Source of the DNA: Deltaproteobacteria bacterium
GTDB taxonomy: Bacteria > Desulfobacterota_D > UBA1144 > Nemesobacterales > CSP1-2
NCBI GenBank assembly: GCA_016187835.1
Contig: JACPIY010000107.1
Span: forward strand, 1-63,038
Direction of reading: 5' to 3'
DNA length: 63,038 nt
Shown here: in pieces, positions 47,981-57,719 of the stretch
Layout: every line of letters starts with the position of its first letter
Numbering within the stretch: position 1 is the stretch's first letter
Program-made: the position numbers and the translations under genes
Notes under the pieces: model-generated
The model's input: only the letters and a program-made list of their open reading frames with translations
What the model was told of the DNA's origin: nothing
Database searches by the model: none

Positions 47981-48177
47981 ATGTATAAAATAGAATACGA
48001 AGGTAAGGACATAGTAATAAGGTTTGATAAAAACTCCCTTATGAATCTGCTTGAGTACATAGAAATTGAGCAAATCCGTAAAAAAGCAAGATTACAGAAA
48101 AGCAAGCAAAGCGTTTAGCTAAGGAAATCAATCAAAAAGTATGGGATAAGCTGAAAGGGAAATTCATTGAGGAGTAA
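47981..48177 (+). pseudogene. Antitoxin of the second PIN module, broken by a one-base frameshift
   Basis: The ATG frame stops after 45 codons (TAG at 48116). Adding one base to the A6 run at 48080-48085 restores a frame (KKSKITEKQAKRLAKEIN and KVWDKLKGKFIEE) that ends at 48177, immediately before the toxin start and over the GAGGAG site that serves it. The short product resembles small antitoxins that end in helical tails. Either a real mutation, a phase switch, or a sequencing error. Confidence 0.7.
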
Positions 48178-48579
48178 TTGAACGAGAATAAACCCGTTAT
48201 TGTTGATACCAATATTCTTATATCCATTCTGCTCAGAAAGAAATCTACATTTCTTGAAACCTTAAGGTCTGCTAAATATCAATTCTATATTTGTGAATCA
48301 ACTATCATTGAGCTATTCAAACACAAAGATAGGATCATAGAGTACAGCGAATTATCAGAAGACAAGATTACCAAAGTTTACTACTTCCTTTTGAAAAGAG
48401 TTAATATCTTTAAAGAAGATTTGATTGAGAAATCCAATTGGGAAAGAGCCTATAAACTGTGTAAAGATGTAGATGAGACAGATACGCCTTTTGTCGCTTT
48501 GACATTGGAGTTAAACGGTTTGCTTTATTCAGGTGACAAGAAACTCAAAAATCATCTGAAAAGAAAAGGTTTAATTTGA
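48178..48579 (+). CDS. PIN-domain nuclease, probable toxin
   Basis: 133 aa. TTG start abutting the antitoxin frame, with GAGGAG upstream. Acidic residues of a complete PIN active site: Asp10 in VDTNILIS, Glu45 in IIELFKH, Asp102 in DETDTPFVAL and Asp120 in SGDKKL. A different PIN subfamily from the gene at 47185. If its antitoxin is inactive, the toxin should be neutralised otherwise or silent. Confidence 0.85.
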   Translation: MNENKPVIVDTNILISILLRKKSTFLETLRSAKYQFYICESTIIELFKHKDRIIEYSELSEDKITKVYYFLLKRVNIFKEDLIEKSNWERAYKLCKDVDETDTPFVALTLELNGLLYSGDKKLKNHLKRKGLI

Positions 48580-48637
48580 CCAAATAGACAACGTGGAGGT
48601 AAGTCTCACCCAGTTTAATAATTCCTATCAAGTAACT

Positions 48638-48775
48638 GTCATTCGACCGAAGGGAGAAATCTTTGCCTTCGACATAACCTGAAAACAAAGAAGATTCCTC
48701 ACGTACGTTCGGAATGACACCTTTTTCAGATTGCTTCGCGGAGTTTATTCCTTCGCTTTGCTCAGGACGGGCTCT
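48638..48775. repeat. Dispersed MITE-like repeat, copy C (degraded)
   Basis: Shares GATTCCTCAC, GTTCGGAATGACACC and GATTGCTTCGCGGAGTTTA with copies A and B, but its ends are eroded. Fills most of the gap between the second PIN gene and the metH stop. Confidence 0.65.
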
Positions 48776-48874
48776 GAGGTATCGAAGTGACCAGAGTGAT
48801 AGCCTTGAGAATTTTGACAGAGGGTGAAAATCGTGCTTACATTGTCCGACGGAATAAATCTTGATTATTACACT

Positions 48875-51800
48875 TTAACGTTTACCTCTTTCATAACCCA
48901 AATTCGGCTGAAGCCATTTTTCTACCTCATCCACAGACATATTCTTGCGTCTGGCGTAGTCCTCAATCTGGTCCCGGTCTATTTGACCAACGTGGAAATA
49001 CTTCGCTTCAGGGTGGGCAAAGTACCAGCCTGAAACAGAGCTTGGAGGATTCATGGCAAAATTTTCGGTAAGAGAAATCCCGGTATTAGTTTCAGCATCG
49101 AGCAACTTCCAAAGCATACTCTTTTCAGTGTGGTCGGGGCAAGCTGGATAACCGGGCGCAGGGCGTATTCCCCTATATTTCTCTTTAATCAGGTTTTCAA
49201 AGGAAAGGTTTTCGTCCTTACCGTAACCCCAAAGAATTCGCGCTCTTTTATGCATCATTTCTGCAAGCGCTTCGGCAAAGCGATCGCCAAGAGCTTTCAC
49301 TATGATTGATGAGTAGTCATCATTTTTCGCTTTGAAAGTCTCGGCAAATTCTTCCACCTCATAACCCGCTGTAACAGCAAAGCCTCCGATGTAATCTTTT
49401 CGCCCTGAATCCTTCGGCGCAACAAAATCAGAAAGACAGTAATAAACACTGTCTTCCGCTTCCTTATCTCTCTGCTGACGCAGGAAATGAAACGTTCCAA
49501 GAGCTTCTTTACGGAAGTCATTGATGTAAACTTCTATATCATCTCCAATGCTATTCGCAGGCCAGAAGGCAATTACAGCACGGGCTCCAAAGCGTCTTTC
49601 CTTCACGATTTCTCCAAGAAGCCTCTCGGCATCTCTGAAGAGCTCCCGCGCCTGTTTACCGTACTTTTCATGCTCAAATATTTTGGGATAGACGCCTTTC
49701 AAATCCCAAGCCCAGAAAAATGGAGACCAGTCTATAAACGGAACTACCTCCTCAAGTGGTATGTCATCAAGAATCCGCAAGCCTAATTTTTTCGGGGTAT
49801 CAATCCGAACACTCTTCCAATCCGTTTTAAATCCTTTGGCGCGAGCTTCTTCCATAGATATGAAATTCCTTTGACTTTTTCCAGCCGCATAACGCTTGCG
49901 TTGTTCCTCTTGTTTCTGGCGGAGTTTTTCTTTATAGGACTCAAGTTTTTCAGGGTTTAGCAGCTCATTGCATACCCCAATAACAAGAGATGCATCCAGA
50001 ACGTGTTCGACGACACCGCCATATTGCGGAGCAATCTTGATTGCGGTGTGGGCTTTACTGGTTGTAGCTCCGCCTATGAGAAGTGGTATCTTAAAACCCT
50101 GGCGTTCCATCTCGGAAGCGTTATAGACCATCTCGTCAAGAGATGGAGTGATGAGTCCGCTCATGCCGATTATGTCGGCTTTTACTTCCCTGGCAGTGTT
50201 TAGAATCTTTTCACTGGGAACCATAACACCAAGGTCAAAAACCTCATAATTATTGCAGGCAAGAACGACAGAGACGATATTTTTCCCAATGTCGTGTACG
50301 TCGCCCTTTACCGTAGCAATAACAAACTTTCCTTGATTTCTTGTGTTTTGAGTCTTAGCTTTTTCCGCCTCCATAAATGGTTGAAGGTAAGCAACGGCTT
50401 TTTTCATAACGCGGGCACTTTTTACTACCTGAGGAAGAAACATCTTGCCCGCCCCGAAGAAGTCCCCTACAACCTTCATGCCATCCATGAGAGGACCTTC
50501 AATAACATCAAGAGGCCTTTCATATTGTTGACGGGCTTCCTCAGTATCCTCCTCGATATAATCAGTAATTCCGTTAACAAGAGCATAACTAAGGCGTTCA
50601 TTCACGGTGCCTCTGCGCCATGCTTTTTCATCTTTGATTTTATCTTTACCTTTATCCTTAACTCGTTCCGCAAAATCAATGAGCCGTTCCGTTGCGTCAG
50701 GTCTCAGATTGAGAAGAACATCCTCTACTAATTCAAGTAGCTCCTTGTCAATGTCTTCATAGACCGCCAGCATCCCGGCATTCACGATTCCCATATCAAG
50801 CCCGGCTTTGATTGCATGGTATAGAAAAACACTGTGCATGGCTTCGCGCACCAAATCGTTGCCGCGAAATGAAAAAGATATGTTGCTTATTCCACCGCTC
50901 GTACGGACTCCAGGACAGATAGCTTTAATCTCTCTTAAAGCTTCTATAAAGTCGAGAGCGTAGTTGTTATGCTCTTCTATCCCTGTAGCCACAGTGAGGA
51001 CGTTGGGGTCAAAAATAATATCAGTCGGATCCATTCCGACCTGTTCGGTCAGAAGCTTATATGCACGGTGACAAATACGAGCCTTGTCGGCTTTAGTTGC
51101 GGCTTGTCCTTCTTCATCAAAAGCCATAACCACAACGGCTGCGCCGTAGCGCATAATCAGACCTGCCTGATCAAGAAATTTTTTCTCCCCCTCTTTAAGG
51201 CTTATGGAATTCACAACGCACTTGCCTTGGATAGATCGAAGACCAGCTTCGATAACAGACCACTTAGAGCTGTCTATCATAGCAGGAACACGGGAAATAT
51301 CGGGTTCTGATGCAATCAGGTTTAAAAAGCGGGCCATGCAGGCTTCACCATCAAGCAGAGCTTCATCAAAATTTACGTCAATAATATTTGCACCGTTTTC
51401 TACCTGCTGCCTTGCAACGGATAGAGCTCCTTCAAAATCGTCTGCTTTAATGAGCTGCGCGAATTTTGGTGAGCCCGTTACGTTTGTGCGTTCTCCTATC
51501 ATGATAAAAGGAGTTGCATCGCCTTCTATTTTAAGAGGTTCAAGACCGCTGAGGCGTGTGGCCGGGGGAAGTTTGGGAATCTTGCGTGGAGGAATATCTC
51601 GCAATTTTTGTACTATAGCGCGTATATGTTGTGGTGTAGTTCCGCAACAGCCTCCAACTATGTTTATAAACCCGCTCCTAGCAAACTCTTCAAGATAACC
51701 TGATGTATCATCAGGTGTTTGATCGTAACCCGTGTCGCTTAGAGGATTGGGAAGCCCAGCATTTGGGTAGCAACTAGCGTAACACTCCGCAATTTTGGAA

Positions 51801-52597
51801 AGCTCTTCCATATAGGGGCGCATTTCCTTAGCCCCTAAAGCACAATTAATACCCACACTCAAGGGCTTAGCGTGCATAACGGAATACCAGAAAGCCTCAA
51901 TGGTTTGTCCAGAGAGGGTGCGTCCTGATGCGTCAGTAATCGTCACAGATAACATCACGGGGACGCGTACAGGATATTCATCAAAAAATTTCTCGATGGC
52001 AAAAATGGCGGCTTTTAAGTTGAGAGTATCAAAAGTAGTTTCAGGAAGAAGTATATCAATCCCGCCGTCAATAAGCCCTTTTACCTGCTCGTAATAAGCG
52101 TCAACCAATTCCTGAAAGGTGACGGCACGAAAGGCAGGATTGTTAACGTCAGGCGACATTGATGCAGTTTTGTTAGTTGGTCCCAGGGCTCCTGCCACAA
52201 AACATTTGCGTCCAGGGCTTCTTGACATAAATTCATCTACCATTTTTCGGGCGATTCCTGCAGCGGATTTATTCAGCTCATAGGCGATATGTTCAAGTCC
52301 ATAGTCGGCCTGAGAAATTCTCGTGCTGTTAAAGGTATTGGTTTCAATGATGTCCGCTCCTGCTTCGAGATATTCACGATGTATGCTGGCGATAATATCG
52401 GAACGGGTCAGATTCAAAAGGTCGTTGTTTCCTTTGAGGTCTTTATGATGATTCTTAAAGCGCTCGCCTCTAAAGTCTGCTTCTTCCAGCTTATATCGTT
52501 GAATCATAGTGCCCATTGCACCGTCAAGAAAGAGGATGCGCTCTTCGAGCAATTGACGGAGAACCTCTGCTTTTCTGGTTTCAGGTTTCTTTTGCAT
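48875..52597 (-). CDS. metH: Cobalamin-dependent methionine synthase
   Basis: Transfers methyl from methyltetrahydrofolate via cobalamin to homocysteine. Order: Hcy domain with GINCALG and GGCCGTT zinc cysteines; pterin domain ([12 protein letters not shown]); B12 cap; B12 domain with DVHDIG; and the SAM-binding reactivation domain ([13 protein letters not shown]) ending GYERGKR. 1240 aa, complete. No cobalamin riboswitch recognised in the short upstream gap. Two diverged copies of its 3' end lie downstream. Confidence 0.97.
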   Translation of the reverse strand: MQKKPETRKAEVLRQLLEERILFLDGAMGTMIQRYKLEEADFRGERFKNHHKDLKGNNDLLNLTRSDIIASIHREYLEAGADIIETNTFNSTRISQADYGLEHIAYELNKSAAGIARKMVDEFMSRSPGRKCFVAGALGPTNKTASMSPDVNNPAFRAVTFQELVDAYYEQVKGLIDGGIDILLPETTFDTLNLKAAIFAIEKFFDEYPVRVPVMLSVTITDASGRTLSGQTIEAFWYSVMHAKPLSVGINCALGAKEMRPYMEELSKIAECYASCYPNAGLPNPLSDTGYDQTPDDTSGYLEEFARSGFINIVGGCCGTTPQHIRAIVQKLRDIPPRKIPKLPPATRLSGLEPLKIEGDATPFIMIGERTNVTGSPKFAQLIKADDFEGALSVARQQVENGANIIDVNFDEALLDGEACMARFLNLIASEPDISRVPAMIDSSKWSVIEAGLRSIQGKCVVNSISLKEGEKKFLDQAGLIMRYGAAVVVMAFDEEGQAATKADKARICHRAYKLLTEQVGMDPTDIIFDPNVLTVATGIEEHNNYALDFIEALREIKAICPGVRTSGGISNISFSFRGNDLVREAMHSVFLYHAIKAGLDMGIVNAGMLAVYEDIDKELLELVEDVLLNLRPDATERLIDFAERVKDKGKDKIKDEKAWRRGTVNERLSYALVNGITDYIEEDTEEARQQYERPLDVIEGPLMDGMKVVGDFFGAGKMFLPQVVKSARVMKKAVAYLQPFMEAEKAKTQNTRNQGKFVIATVKGDVHDIGKNIVSVVLACNNYEVFDLGVMVPSEKILNTAREVKADIIGMSGLITPSLDEMVYNASEMERQGFKIPLLIGGATTSKAHTAIKIAPQYGGVVEHVLDASLVIGVCNELLNPEKLESYKEKLRQKQEEQRKRYAAGKSQRNFISMEEARAKGFKTDWKSVRIDTPKKLGLRILDDIPLEEVVPFIDWSPFFWAWDLKGVYPKIFEHEKYGKQARELFRDAERLLGEIVKERRFGARAVIAFWPANSIGDDIEVYINDFRKEALGTFHFLRQQRDKEAEDSVYYCLSDFVAPKDSGRKDYIGGFAVTAGYEVEEFAETFKAKNDDYSSIIVKALGDRFAEALAEMMHKRARILWGYGKDENLSFENLIKEKYRGIRPAPGYPACPDHTEKSMLWKLLDAETNTGISLTENFAMNPPSSVSGWYFAHPEAKYFHVGQIDRDQIEDYARRKNMSVDEVEKWLQPNLGYERGKR

Positions 52598-52672
52598 GGT
52601 AAAGATTATACCAAAAAGGTACTAAAGTTTTATAGAACATCAAGCTTCTTCCCAATTTAACCCTATCATAAT

Positions 52673-52701
52673 GTAGAGACGACCCGCCGGGTCGTCTCTA
52701 C
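52673..52701. repeat. 29-bp palindrome, copy 1
   Basis: GTAGAGACGACCC and GGGTCGTCTCTAC as perfect arms. A twin at 57720-57748 differs only in the centre. Lies between the pentapeptide gene and metH. Confidence 0.85.
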
Positions 52702-52723
52702 TCTAGCTTGGCAATAAAAACAC

Positions 52724-53236
52724 CTAATCAGACTTTGGCTCCTCCAAAAGATAAGAATAGTTTTCTTTTATTTTCTCAATCAGAGACAAATCCAGTTTGG
52801 TTTTATAAAGAGTTTTTGCTTTCGAGATCTGTTCCAGTGTTAGTTTCTTCACCCCTGTTAGATTTGCCTCCCCAAGATTAACTCCGTCCAGATTGGCAAT
52901 TTTGAGCGATGCCCCCACCAGATTAGCCTTAGAGAGGTCAGAGCGCATAAGGTGTGCCCCCTCGAGGTTTGAACCCTCTAAGTTCGCTCCTTCAAGTATT
53001 GCATCTTCGAGATTCGTCCCATAAAGATTTGCTTCCTTTAGATTTGCTGCTTGTAAGTTGGTTTTCTTGCAGAACGCCAATTTAAGATTTGCTCCTTCGA
53101 GGTTTACTCCCTTAAGATTTAATCCATTCAGGGTTGCCCAGCTTAACTCGGCTTGTGTACTGGGATTTTTCTCCCTCCACTCATTCCAAACCTCTGTACC
53201 TTGCTTGAGTAGATCAACATGCTCTTTTTTTGCCAT
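52724..53236 (-). CDS. Pentapeptide-repeat protein
   Basis: 170 aa. From about residue 50 to 130 the sequence repeats the A(N/D)Lxx pattern (LKGVNLEGANLKLAF and on), which folds as a right-handed quadrilateral beta-helix. Short N- and C-terminal helices. Function not predictable; some such proteins mimic DNA and protect gyrase. Confidence 0.88.
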   Translation of the reverse strand: MAKKEHVDLLKQGTEVWNEWREKNPSTQAELSWATLNGLNLKGVNLEGANLKLAFCKKTNLQAANLKEANLYGTNLEDAILEGANLEGSNLEGAHLMRSDLSKANLVGASLKIANLDGVNLGEANLTGVKKLTLEQISKAKTLYKTKLDLSLIEKIKENYSYLLEEPKSD

Positions 53237-53266
53237 TATCTACCACCTCTAGGCAACTTTGTTCAT

Positions 53267-53329
53267 GGAACAGACAAGAATGTCTATTCCAAAAATTATA
53301 AAACGGTGGGTCAGACATTCCTGTCTGAC
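53267..53329. repeat. Pair of small hairpins
   Basis: 53267-53290 (GGAA.AGACA / TGTCT.TTCC) and 53310-53329 (GTCAGACA / TGTCTGAC, perfect). The second core also occurs at 24122 in shorter form. Confidence 0.6.
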
Positions 53330-53394
53330 AAACACTCGGTTCATTAACAAGATTTATAGACTACCCAAATTCAATTGTACCTTTATGGCCAGTG

Positions 53395-54213
53395 TTATTC
53401 CCAATTATTCCTCAGTTCACGTAACTCCTTAAAAATTATCCTCGGATCATTCCCAATGGATGTTTTTCTCTTTTTCATTCCTGCAATCACTTCCGGGGCG
53501 TCATATCGGAAAAAGGGATTGTATTTTTTCTCTTCTCCAATTGTAGTAGGACAAGACTCTTTTCCCTGAGAGCAGGCAGACCTTACTTCATCAAGCTTAA
53601 TCCTTGCCGCCTTATTGTCAGGTTCAATATGCAAAGCAAATCCTAGGTTTGCCTCTGCATAATCATGTCCAACGAATACCCTGAAGTTATCTGAAAGAGA
53701 CCTGAGCTTGAACGCAATACTTTCGTAAAGTACATCAACGTTTCCTCTATACCTAGTATTACCGCAGCCAGCCAGGAATAAGGTATCTCCAACAAAAACA
53801 TTTTCCCCAAGGACCAAAGAAACATGCTCGGGACAATGCCCCGGAGTATGGATAACCCTGATTTTTTGTCTTCCTAAATCTATTACATCGGCATCTTTAA
53901 TAGAGACACTCCCAGGAGAAACAAACTCTTGTCCCTTCGGATGAATTAGAATACTAGCTCCCGTAGCTTTGATTAATGCGTTGTTTCCCCCTATATGGTC
54001 AGGATGGGCATGAGTGTTGATTATGTATCTAACCGTAAGACCTTGATCTCTTATAAAATCAAGGATGGGTTTTGCATTAAGCGGGTCTATAACAGCGCAT
54101 TCCAAAGTTTCGCAGCACCAAACAACATAGTTATAGTTGTTGTCACTCCCTTCTATGCGTATCCTTGCAATGCCATAGCCTTTTTCAGTAAATAAATCCA
54201 TTTCCTTCTCCAT
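53395..54213 (-). CDS. Metallo-beta-lactamase-fold hydrolase, glyoxalase II-like
   Basis: 272 aa, cytoplasmic. Metal-binding THAHPDH, then PGHCPEH, FVGDTLFLAGCGNTRYRGN and VGHDYAEANLGFAL; near the C-terminus NPFFRYD resembles the glutathione-binding end of glyoxalase II. This may be hydroxyacylglutathione hydrolase or a related thioester or persulfide enzyme. Six bases after the small gene at 54220, so co-transcribed. Confidence 0.82.
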   Translation of the reverse strand: MEKEMDLFTEKGYGIARIRIEGSDNNYNYVVWCCETLECAVIDPLNAKPILDFIRDQGLTVRYIINTHAHPDHIGGNNALIKATGASILIHPKGQEFVSPGSVSIKDADVIDLGRQKIRVIHTPGHCPEHVSLVLGENVFVGDTLFLAGCGNTRYRGNVDVLYESIAFKLRSLSDNFRVFVGHDYAEANLGFALHIEPDNKAARIKLDEVRSACSQGKESCPTTIGEEKKYNPFFRYDAPEVIAGMKKRKTSIGNDPRIIFKELRELRNNWE

Positions 54214-54219
54214 AAAAAA

Positions 54220-54495
54220 TCAACTTCCCATCTTAAGCACCCTGCATTTATCAAAGATGCTGCACGGAAAAGATAGTTTATTTAGCAAAGCCTCCAGATC
54301 AGTGAAGCTTCCAGAAAGCATAAGTTTCATGCTTAATCTCTTTCCATGCACAAGAACAAAAATATCTTCAATTGAAGAGAATTTTGCAAAGCCGTTTTCA
54401 ACTCCTTTTAGAATTCCCCTTATAACAATTCTTGACTCCATAACAACCGCTTCTATATTCATGCCGACAAACTGCTTTATGTCCTGCTCTTTCAT
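54220..54495 (-). CDS. Small protein, possible Sm-like fold, 91 aa
   Basis: Not clearly a known family. The stretch KQFVGMNIEAVVMESRIVIRG, followed by GVENGFAKFSSIEDIFVLV, alternates like the five-strand Sm/Hfq barrel, but Hfq's conserved YKHA/NG residues are absent. The last third (LEALLNKLSF) is helical. Upstream partner of the glyoxalase-II-like gene. An Sm link is a guess from pattern only. Confidence 0.45.
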   Translation of the reverse strand: MKEQDIKQFVGMNIEAVVMESRIVIRGILKGVENGFAKFSSIEDIFVLVHGKRLSMKLMLSGSFTDLEALLNKLSFPCSIFDKCRVLKMGS

Positions 54496-54614
54496 TGCAA
54501 TTCTCCTAGAATTTACAGTTTTATTAGCTGCAAGTATTGGGTAAACTAATTATGCCATAAATTCTTATTGACCTTTAATATGATCATTATACTCAAAAAG
54601 CCCATTCATTAGCC

Positions 54615-55043
54615 ATGCAAAAAAGACTCATTAAAACACAAACTATAAGGGGAAAAAATATAGAACCGTTCATTGTTCTGGCCATAGTGCTGCTTATTGC
54701 ATGCGGTGGAGGTAAGGAAAAAGAAATTCCCGGAATGAATATTGCTGGGATAAGAACTACAATTTCAAGAATACTCATCTCTCCTCTAGCTTTTGATAGC
54801 GCGATAGTGGCCGTTGAAGGATTAGCCCATGATGTGAAAAAAGAAACCGTAAATGGAGAAAAAACTGAGAAAACCTTTTTTAAACTCGCCGATCTCAGGG
54901 GGAATTTTATAAACGTATCCATATTAGGCAAATGGGAAATTGTCGAAAATGACCATCTTATAGTTGGAGGAATATATAGAAGAACAACAAACGAAATAGA
55001 GGCCGAACAGGTAGAGAAAATCCAACTAGAAGAAGAAAAATAG
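54615..55043 (+). CDS. Lipoprotein with a predicted beta-barrel (OB-like) domain
   Basis: 142 aa. Signal segment EPFIVLAIVLLIACGGG with the lipobox Cys at residue 30, then a flexible linker and a beta-rich domain (AIVAVEGLAHDV, TFFKLADLRGNFINVSILG, DHLIVGGIYRRT) arranged like an OB fold of the CcmE or nucleic-acid-anticodon kind. Function unknown. Divergent from the gene at 54220. Confidence 0.65.
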   Translation: MQKRLIKTQTIRGKNIEPFIVLAIVLLIACGGGKEKEIPGMNIAGIRTTISRILISPLAFDSAIVAVEGLAHDVKKETVNGEKTEKTFFKLADLRGNFINVSILGKWEIVENDHLIVGGIYRRTTNEIEAEQVEKIQLEEEK

Positions 55044-55112
55044 GATAAGTTTGGATAATTATTTTACCACAAAAACACTGATTTTGGCTTTTATTTGCCG
55101 CCCTATTTTTCT

Positions 55113-55141
55113 TGACAACCTTATAAATAAAGGGTAATTCT
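55113..55141 (+). promoter_or_regulatory. Candidate promoter for thrC
   Basis: Perfect TTGACA with TAATTC 17 bases on; a perfect TATAAT at 55155-55160 is an alternative -10 without a good -35. Confidence 0.45.
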
Positions 55142-55173
55142 TTACGGTCACTCTATAATAAAAGAGGTATTGG

Positions 55174-56409
55174 ATGAGTTATGTAAAGGGACTCAAGTGT
55201 AGGGAATGTGGGAGAGAATACCCTAAGGAACCCATTCACGTTTGTGAATTCTGTTTTGGCCCTCTTGAGGTAAGCTACGACTATGATGAGCTTAAGAATG
55301 TCATCTCACGAGAGGCAATTCAAAAAAGAGAACACAACATCTGGCGATATAGAGAACTTCTACCGATTGACAATCCACCGAGCGTTGGATTCCATGTTGG
55401 GTTCACACCACTTTTAAAGGCCAATAATCTGGCAAGAACCTTGGGCGTCCGAGAGATTTATATCAAAAACGACTCTGTATGTTATCCTACCCTTTCATTT
55501 AAAGACAGAGTCGTCTCAGTAGCCCTTTCTAAAGCAAAAGAGTTCGGGTTTAAAACAGTTGCTTGCGCTTCCACAGGTAATCTCGCTAATGCAGTTTCTG
55601 CACTCTCTTCACTCGGAAAGCTTGAAACCTACATATTTATTCCCCGAGACCTAGAGCAGGCAAAGATTATCGGTACTTCTGTTTATGGAGCTAATCTTAT
55701 AGGCATTAATGGAAATTACGATGACGTCAACCGACTTTGCAGTGAGATTGCAGGGAAATTTGGTTGGGGCTTTGTTAATATAAATATGCGCCCATACTAT
55801 GCTGAGGGATCAAAAACATTTGGCTTTGAAATAATGGAGCAACTTGGATGGCGGGTCCCGAAGCACATCGTAATACCAATGGCAAGCGGATCTTTGCTGA
55901 CTAAGATATGGAAATCTATCAAGGAATTTGAGAGACTGGGTCTAGTAGATAGGACAGAGACAAAAATCTATGGAGCCCAAGCTAAAGGATGTTCTCCCAT
56001 TACAACTGCAGTAAAAAACGGTTGGGAGATTTTTAAGCCCGTGAAACCGGATACCATTGCAAAATCTCTTGCCATAGGCAATCCTGCTGATGGGTTTTAC
56101 GCAATGTGCGTAATTAGAGAAAGTGGAGGCTTTAGCGAAGATGCCACCGATAAAGAAATCGTAGAAGGAATGAAACTACTTGCGGAAACCGAAGGAATAT
56201 TTACAGAAACAGCAGGGGGTGTAACAATGGCTGTGACAAAAAAACTTATCAATCAAGGCGTTATTCCAAGAGATGAATCAATCGTGGTATCTATTACTGG
56301 AAATGGGCTTAAGACTCAAGAACCTCTAGTTGATAGGGTTGCAAAACCTCATCTCATTCAAGCAAAGCTTGAAGAATTTGAAGAGCTTTATAACAGAATT
56401 AAAAGTTGA
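55174..56409 (+). CDS. thrC: Threonine synthase
   Basis: PLP enzyme making threonine from O-phosphohomoserine. N-terminal zinc-ribbon-like CRECGREYPKEPIHVCEFC, PLP lysine in LSFKDRVVSVAL, CASTGNLANAV phosphate loop and the late ETAGGVTM. 411 aa, class II/archaeal-type length. The next gene, a sulfur carrier, starts 20 bases after its stop with its own strong site, so they are co-transcribed. Confidence 0.93.
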   Translation: MSYVKGLKCRECGREYPKEPIHVCEFCFGPLEVSYDYDELKNVISREAIQKREHNIWRYRELLPIDNPPSVGFHVGFTPLLKANNLARTLGVREIYIKNDSVCYPTLSFKDRVVSVALSKAKEFGFKTVACASTGNLANAVSALSSLGKLETYIFIPRDLEQAKIIGTSVYGANLIGINGNYDDVNRLCSEIAGKFGWGFVNINMRPYYAEGSKTFGFEIMEQLGWRVPKHIVIPMASGSLLTKIWKSIKEFERLGLVDRTETKIYGAQAKGCSPITTAVKNGWEIFKPVKPDTIAKSLAIGNPADGFYAMCVIRESGGFSEDATDKEIVEGMKLLAETEGIFTETAGGVTMAVTKKLINQGVIPRDESIVVSITGNGLKTQEPLVDRVAKPHLIQAKLEEFEELYNRIKS

Positions 56410-56429
56410 ATCAAAAGGAGGTAACCAAA

Positions 56430-56708
56430 ATGCCCTCTGTGAGAATTCCAACTCCACTTAGGAGACTTACCGGAGAGAAGGATGAAGTTAGAGTAAATGC
56501 CAAGAACATAGAAGATTTGATTCAGGAGCTTGAAAAACAGTTTCCAGGCATAAAAGAAAGGCTCTGTGACGAGACTGGAAATGTAAGAAGATTCATAAAC
56601 CTTTACGTCAATAACGAAGATATAAGATTTCTGAAAGGAATAGAGACAGAGATCAATGACAGTGATGTTGTTTCAATAGTACCTGCAATTGCAGGTGGCA
56701 AGGTATAG
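56430..56708 (+). CDS. MoaD/ThiS-like sulfur carrier (CysO-like)
   Basis: 92 aa from the ATG at 56430 with AAAAGGAGG before it. Ubiquitin-like fold; ends VPAIAGGKV. The PAxAGG end resembles CysO-type carriers whose Gly-Gly thiocarboxylate donates sulfur to cysteine or homocysteine synthesis. Here Lys-Val follow the Gly-Gly, so the tail would need trimming, as with JAMM-processed carriers. Context is threonine synthase, not molybdopterin genes. Confidence 0.85.
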   Translation: MPSVRIPTPLRRLTGEKDEVRVNAKNIEDLIQELEKQFPGIKERLCDETGNVRRFINLYVNNEDIRFLKGIETEINDSDVVSIVPAIAGGKV

Positions 56709-56994
56709 TAAGGACCGAAATGAAATTTGAACTTATTCATACTTTCTAGACCTTCAATTAAATAAAACAATTTTGAAGATAATACACATAAACGAATGGA
56801 AGGAAAGAGTTATTTTATGAATAAATTTATTGAAATTTCAGGAAATATCAGGACAATAACTAACCACGTATGAGAAGATATTTTCTTATCTTGGACCTTG
56901 TTAGAGAATTGCAATTAATAAACTTAAATTTCAAGACCCCGGATTTGTAATAGAATAAAAATTAAACAAACAATCACAAGGAGGTATTGGTAAA

Positions 56995-57690
56995 ATGAGC
57001 AAGAATAAATCTCTAATACTTTTTTTGCTTTTAGTCTTAACCTTTGCTTTCGGCTGTGCTAAGAAACCTGACCAAGAACTTAGCAGTGCTGAGGAGGCAC
57101 TTAGAGCGGCACAGGAAGCGGGCGCAGAGGAACTCGCTCCAGAGGAATACGAAGCTGCAGAGAAACTGATAGAAAGGGCAAGAGAACTTATTAGTCAAGG
57201 GAAATACGATGAGGCAAAAGAGCTGCTACGTCAGGCTAAAGCAAAAGCCGAAGAGGCAAAGAATAAAGCTGAATTCGCAAAACAAGAAAAGAACCTGGAG
57301 GAACTCAGACAAGGAATTCCTCAAGTAACAGGGCTTGGAATTCAGGATATATTCTTTGATTATGACCGTTCAAACATTACGACTGATGCAAGACCTGTGC
57401 TTGACAATAATGCCTCAATTCTAAGAAATAATCCGAATGTTAACGTTGTGATAGAAGGCTATTGCGACATAAGAGGGACAGATGAGTACAACCTTGCACT
57501 TGGGCAGAGACGAGCTGAATCTGCAAAGAATTATCTAATTCGTCTTGGTATTTCGCCCTCAAAAATACAGGCGGTAAGCCGAGGAGAGACTACTCAGTGG
57601 GCAGAAGGAACAACAGAGGGAGCATATCAGCAAAATAGGAGAGCCCACTTTATTCCCACTTCCGCATCTTTTGGTGGCCCTTCAAGCTAG
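56995..57690 (+). CDS. Pal-like lipoprotein with OmpA domain
   Basis: 231 aa. Lipobox FAFGC (Cys21), a coiled-coil Ala/Glu-rich region (about 30-105, DUF4398-like), then an OmpA peptidoglycan-binding domain with IFFDYDRSNI and GYCDIRGTDEYNLALGQRRAESAKNYL (split in two motifs). It anchors outer membrane to peptidoglycan. No tol genes adjoin it; GGAGG lies upstream of the ATG. Confidence 0.9.
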   Translation: MSKNKSLILFLLLVLTFAFGCAKKPDQELSSAEEALRAAQEAGAEELAPEEYEAAEKLIERARELISQGKYDEAKELLRQAKAKAEEAKNKAEFAKQEKNLEELRQGIPQVTGLGIQDIFFDYDRSNITTDARPVLDNNASILRNNPNVNVVIEGYCDIRGTDEYNLALGQRRAESAKNYLIRLGISPSKIQAVSRGETTQWAEGTTEGAYQQNRRAHFIPTSASFGGPSS

Positions 57691-57719
57691 TTTTTCCTCA
57701 TACTCCGGATGATAATAGC

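Noticed and set aside
48580..48606. Possible third metH-end fragment (GACCAAATAGACAACGTGG)
   Set aside because: Resemblance to the metH segment is too short and rearranged to be convincing.
52598..52723. Cobalamin riboswitch before metH
   Set aside because: Gap of 126 bp is dominated by a palindrome; no B12-box-like sequence recognised.
56818..56874. 18-codon ORF upstream of the Pal gene
   Set aside because: A purine-rich site precedes it, but it is too short to support; the 286-bp interval otherwise shows nothing definite.
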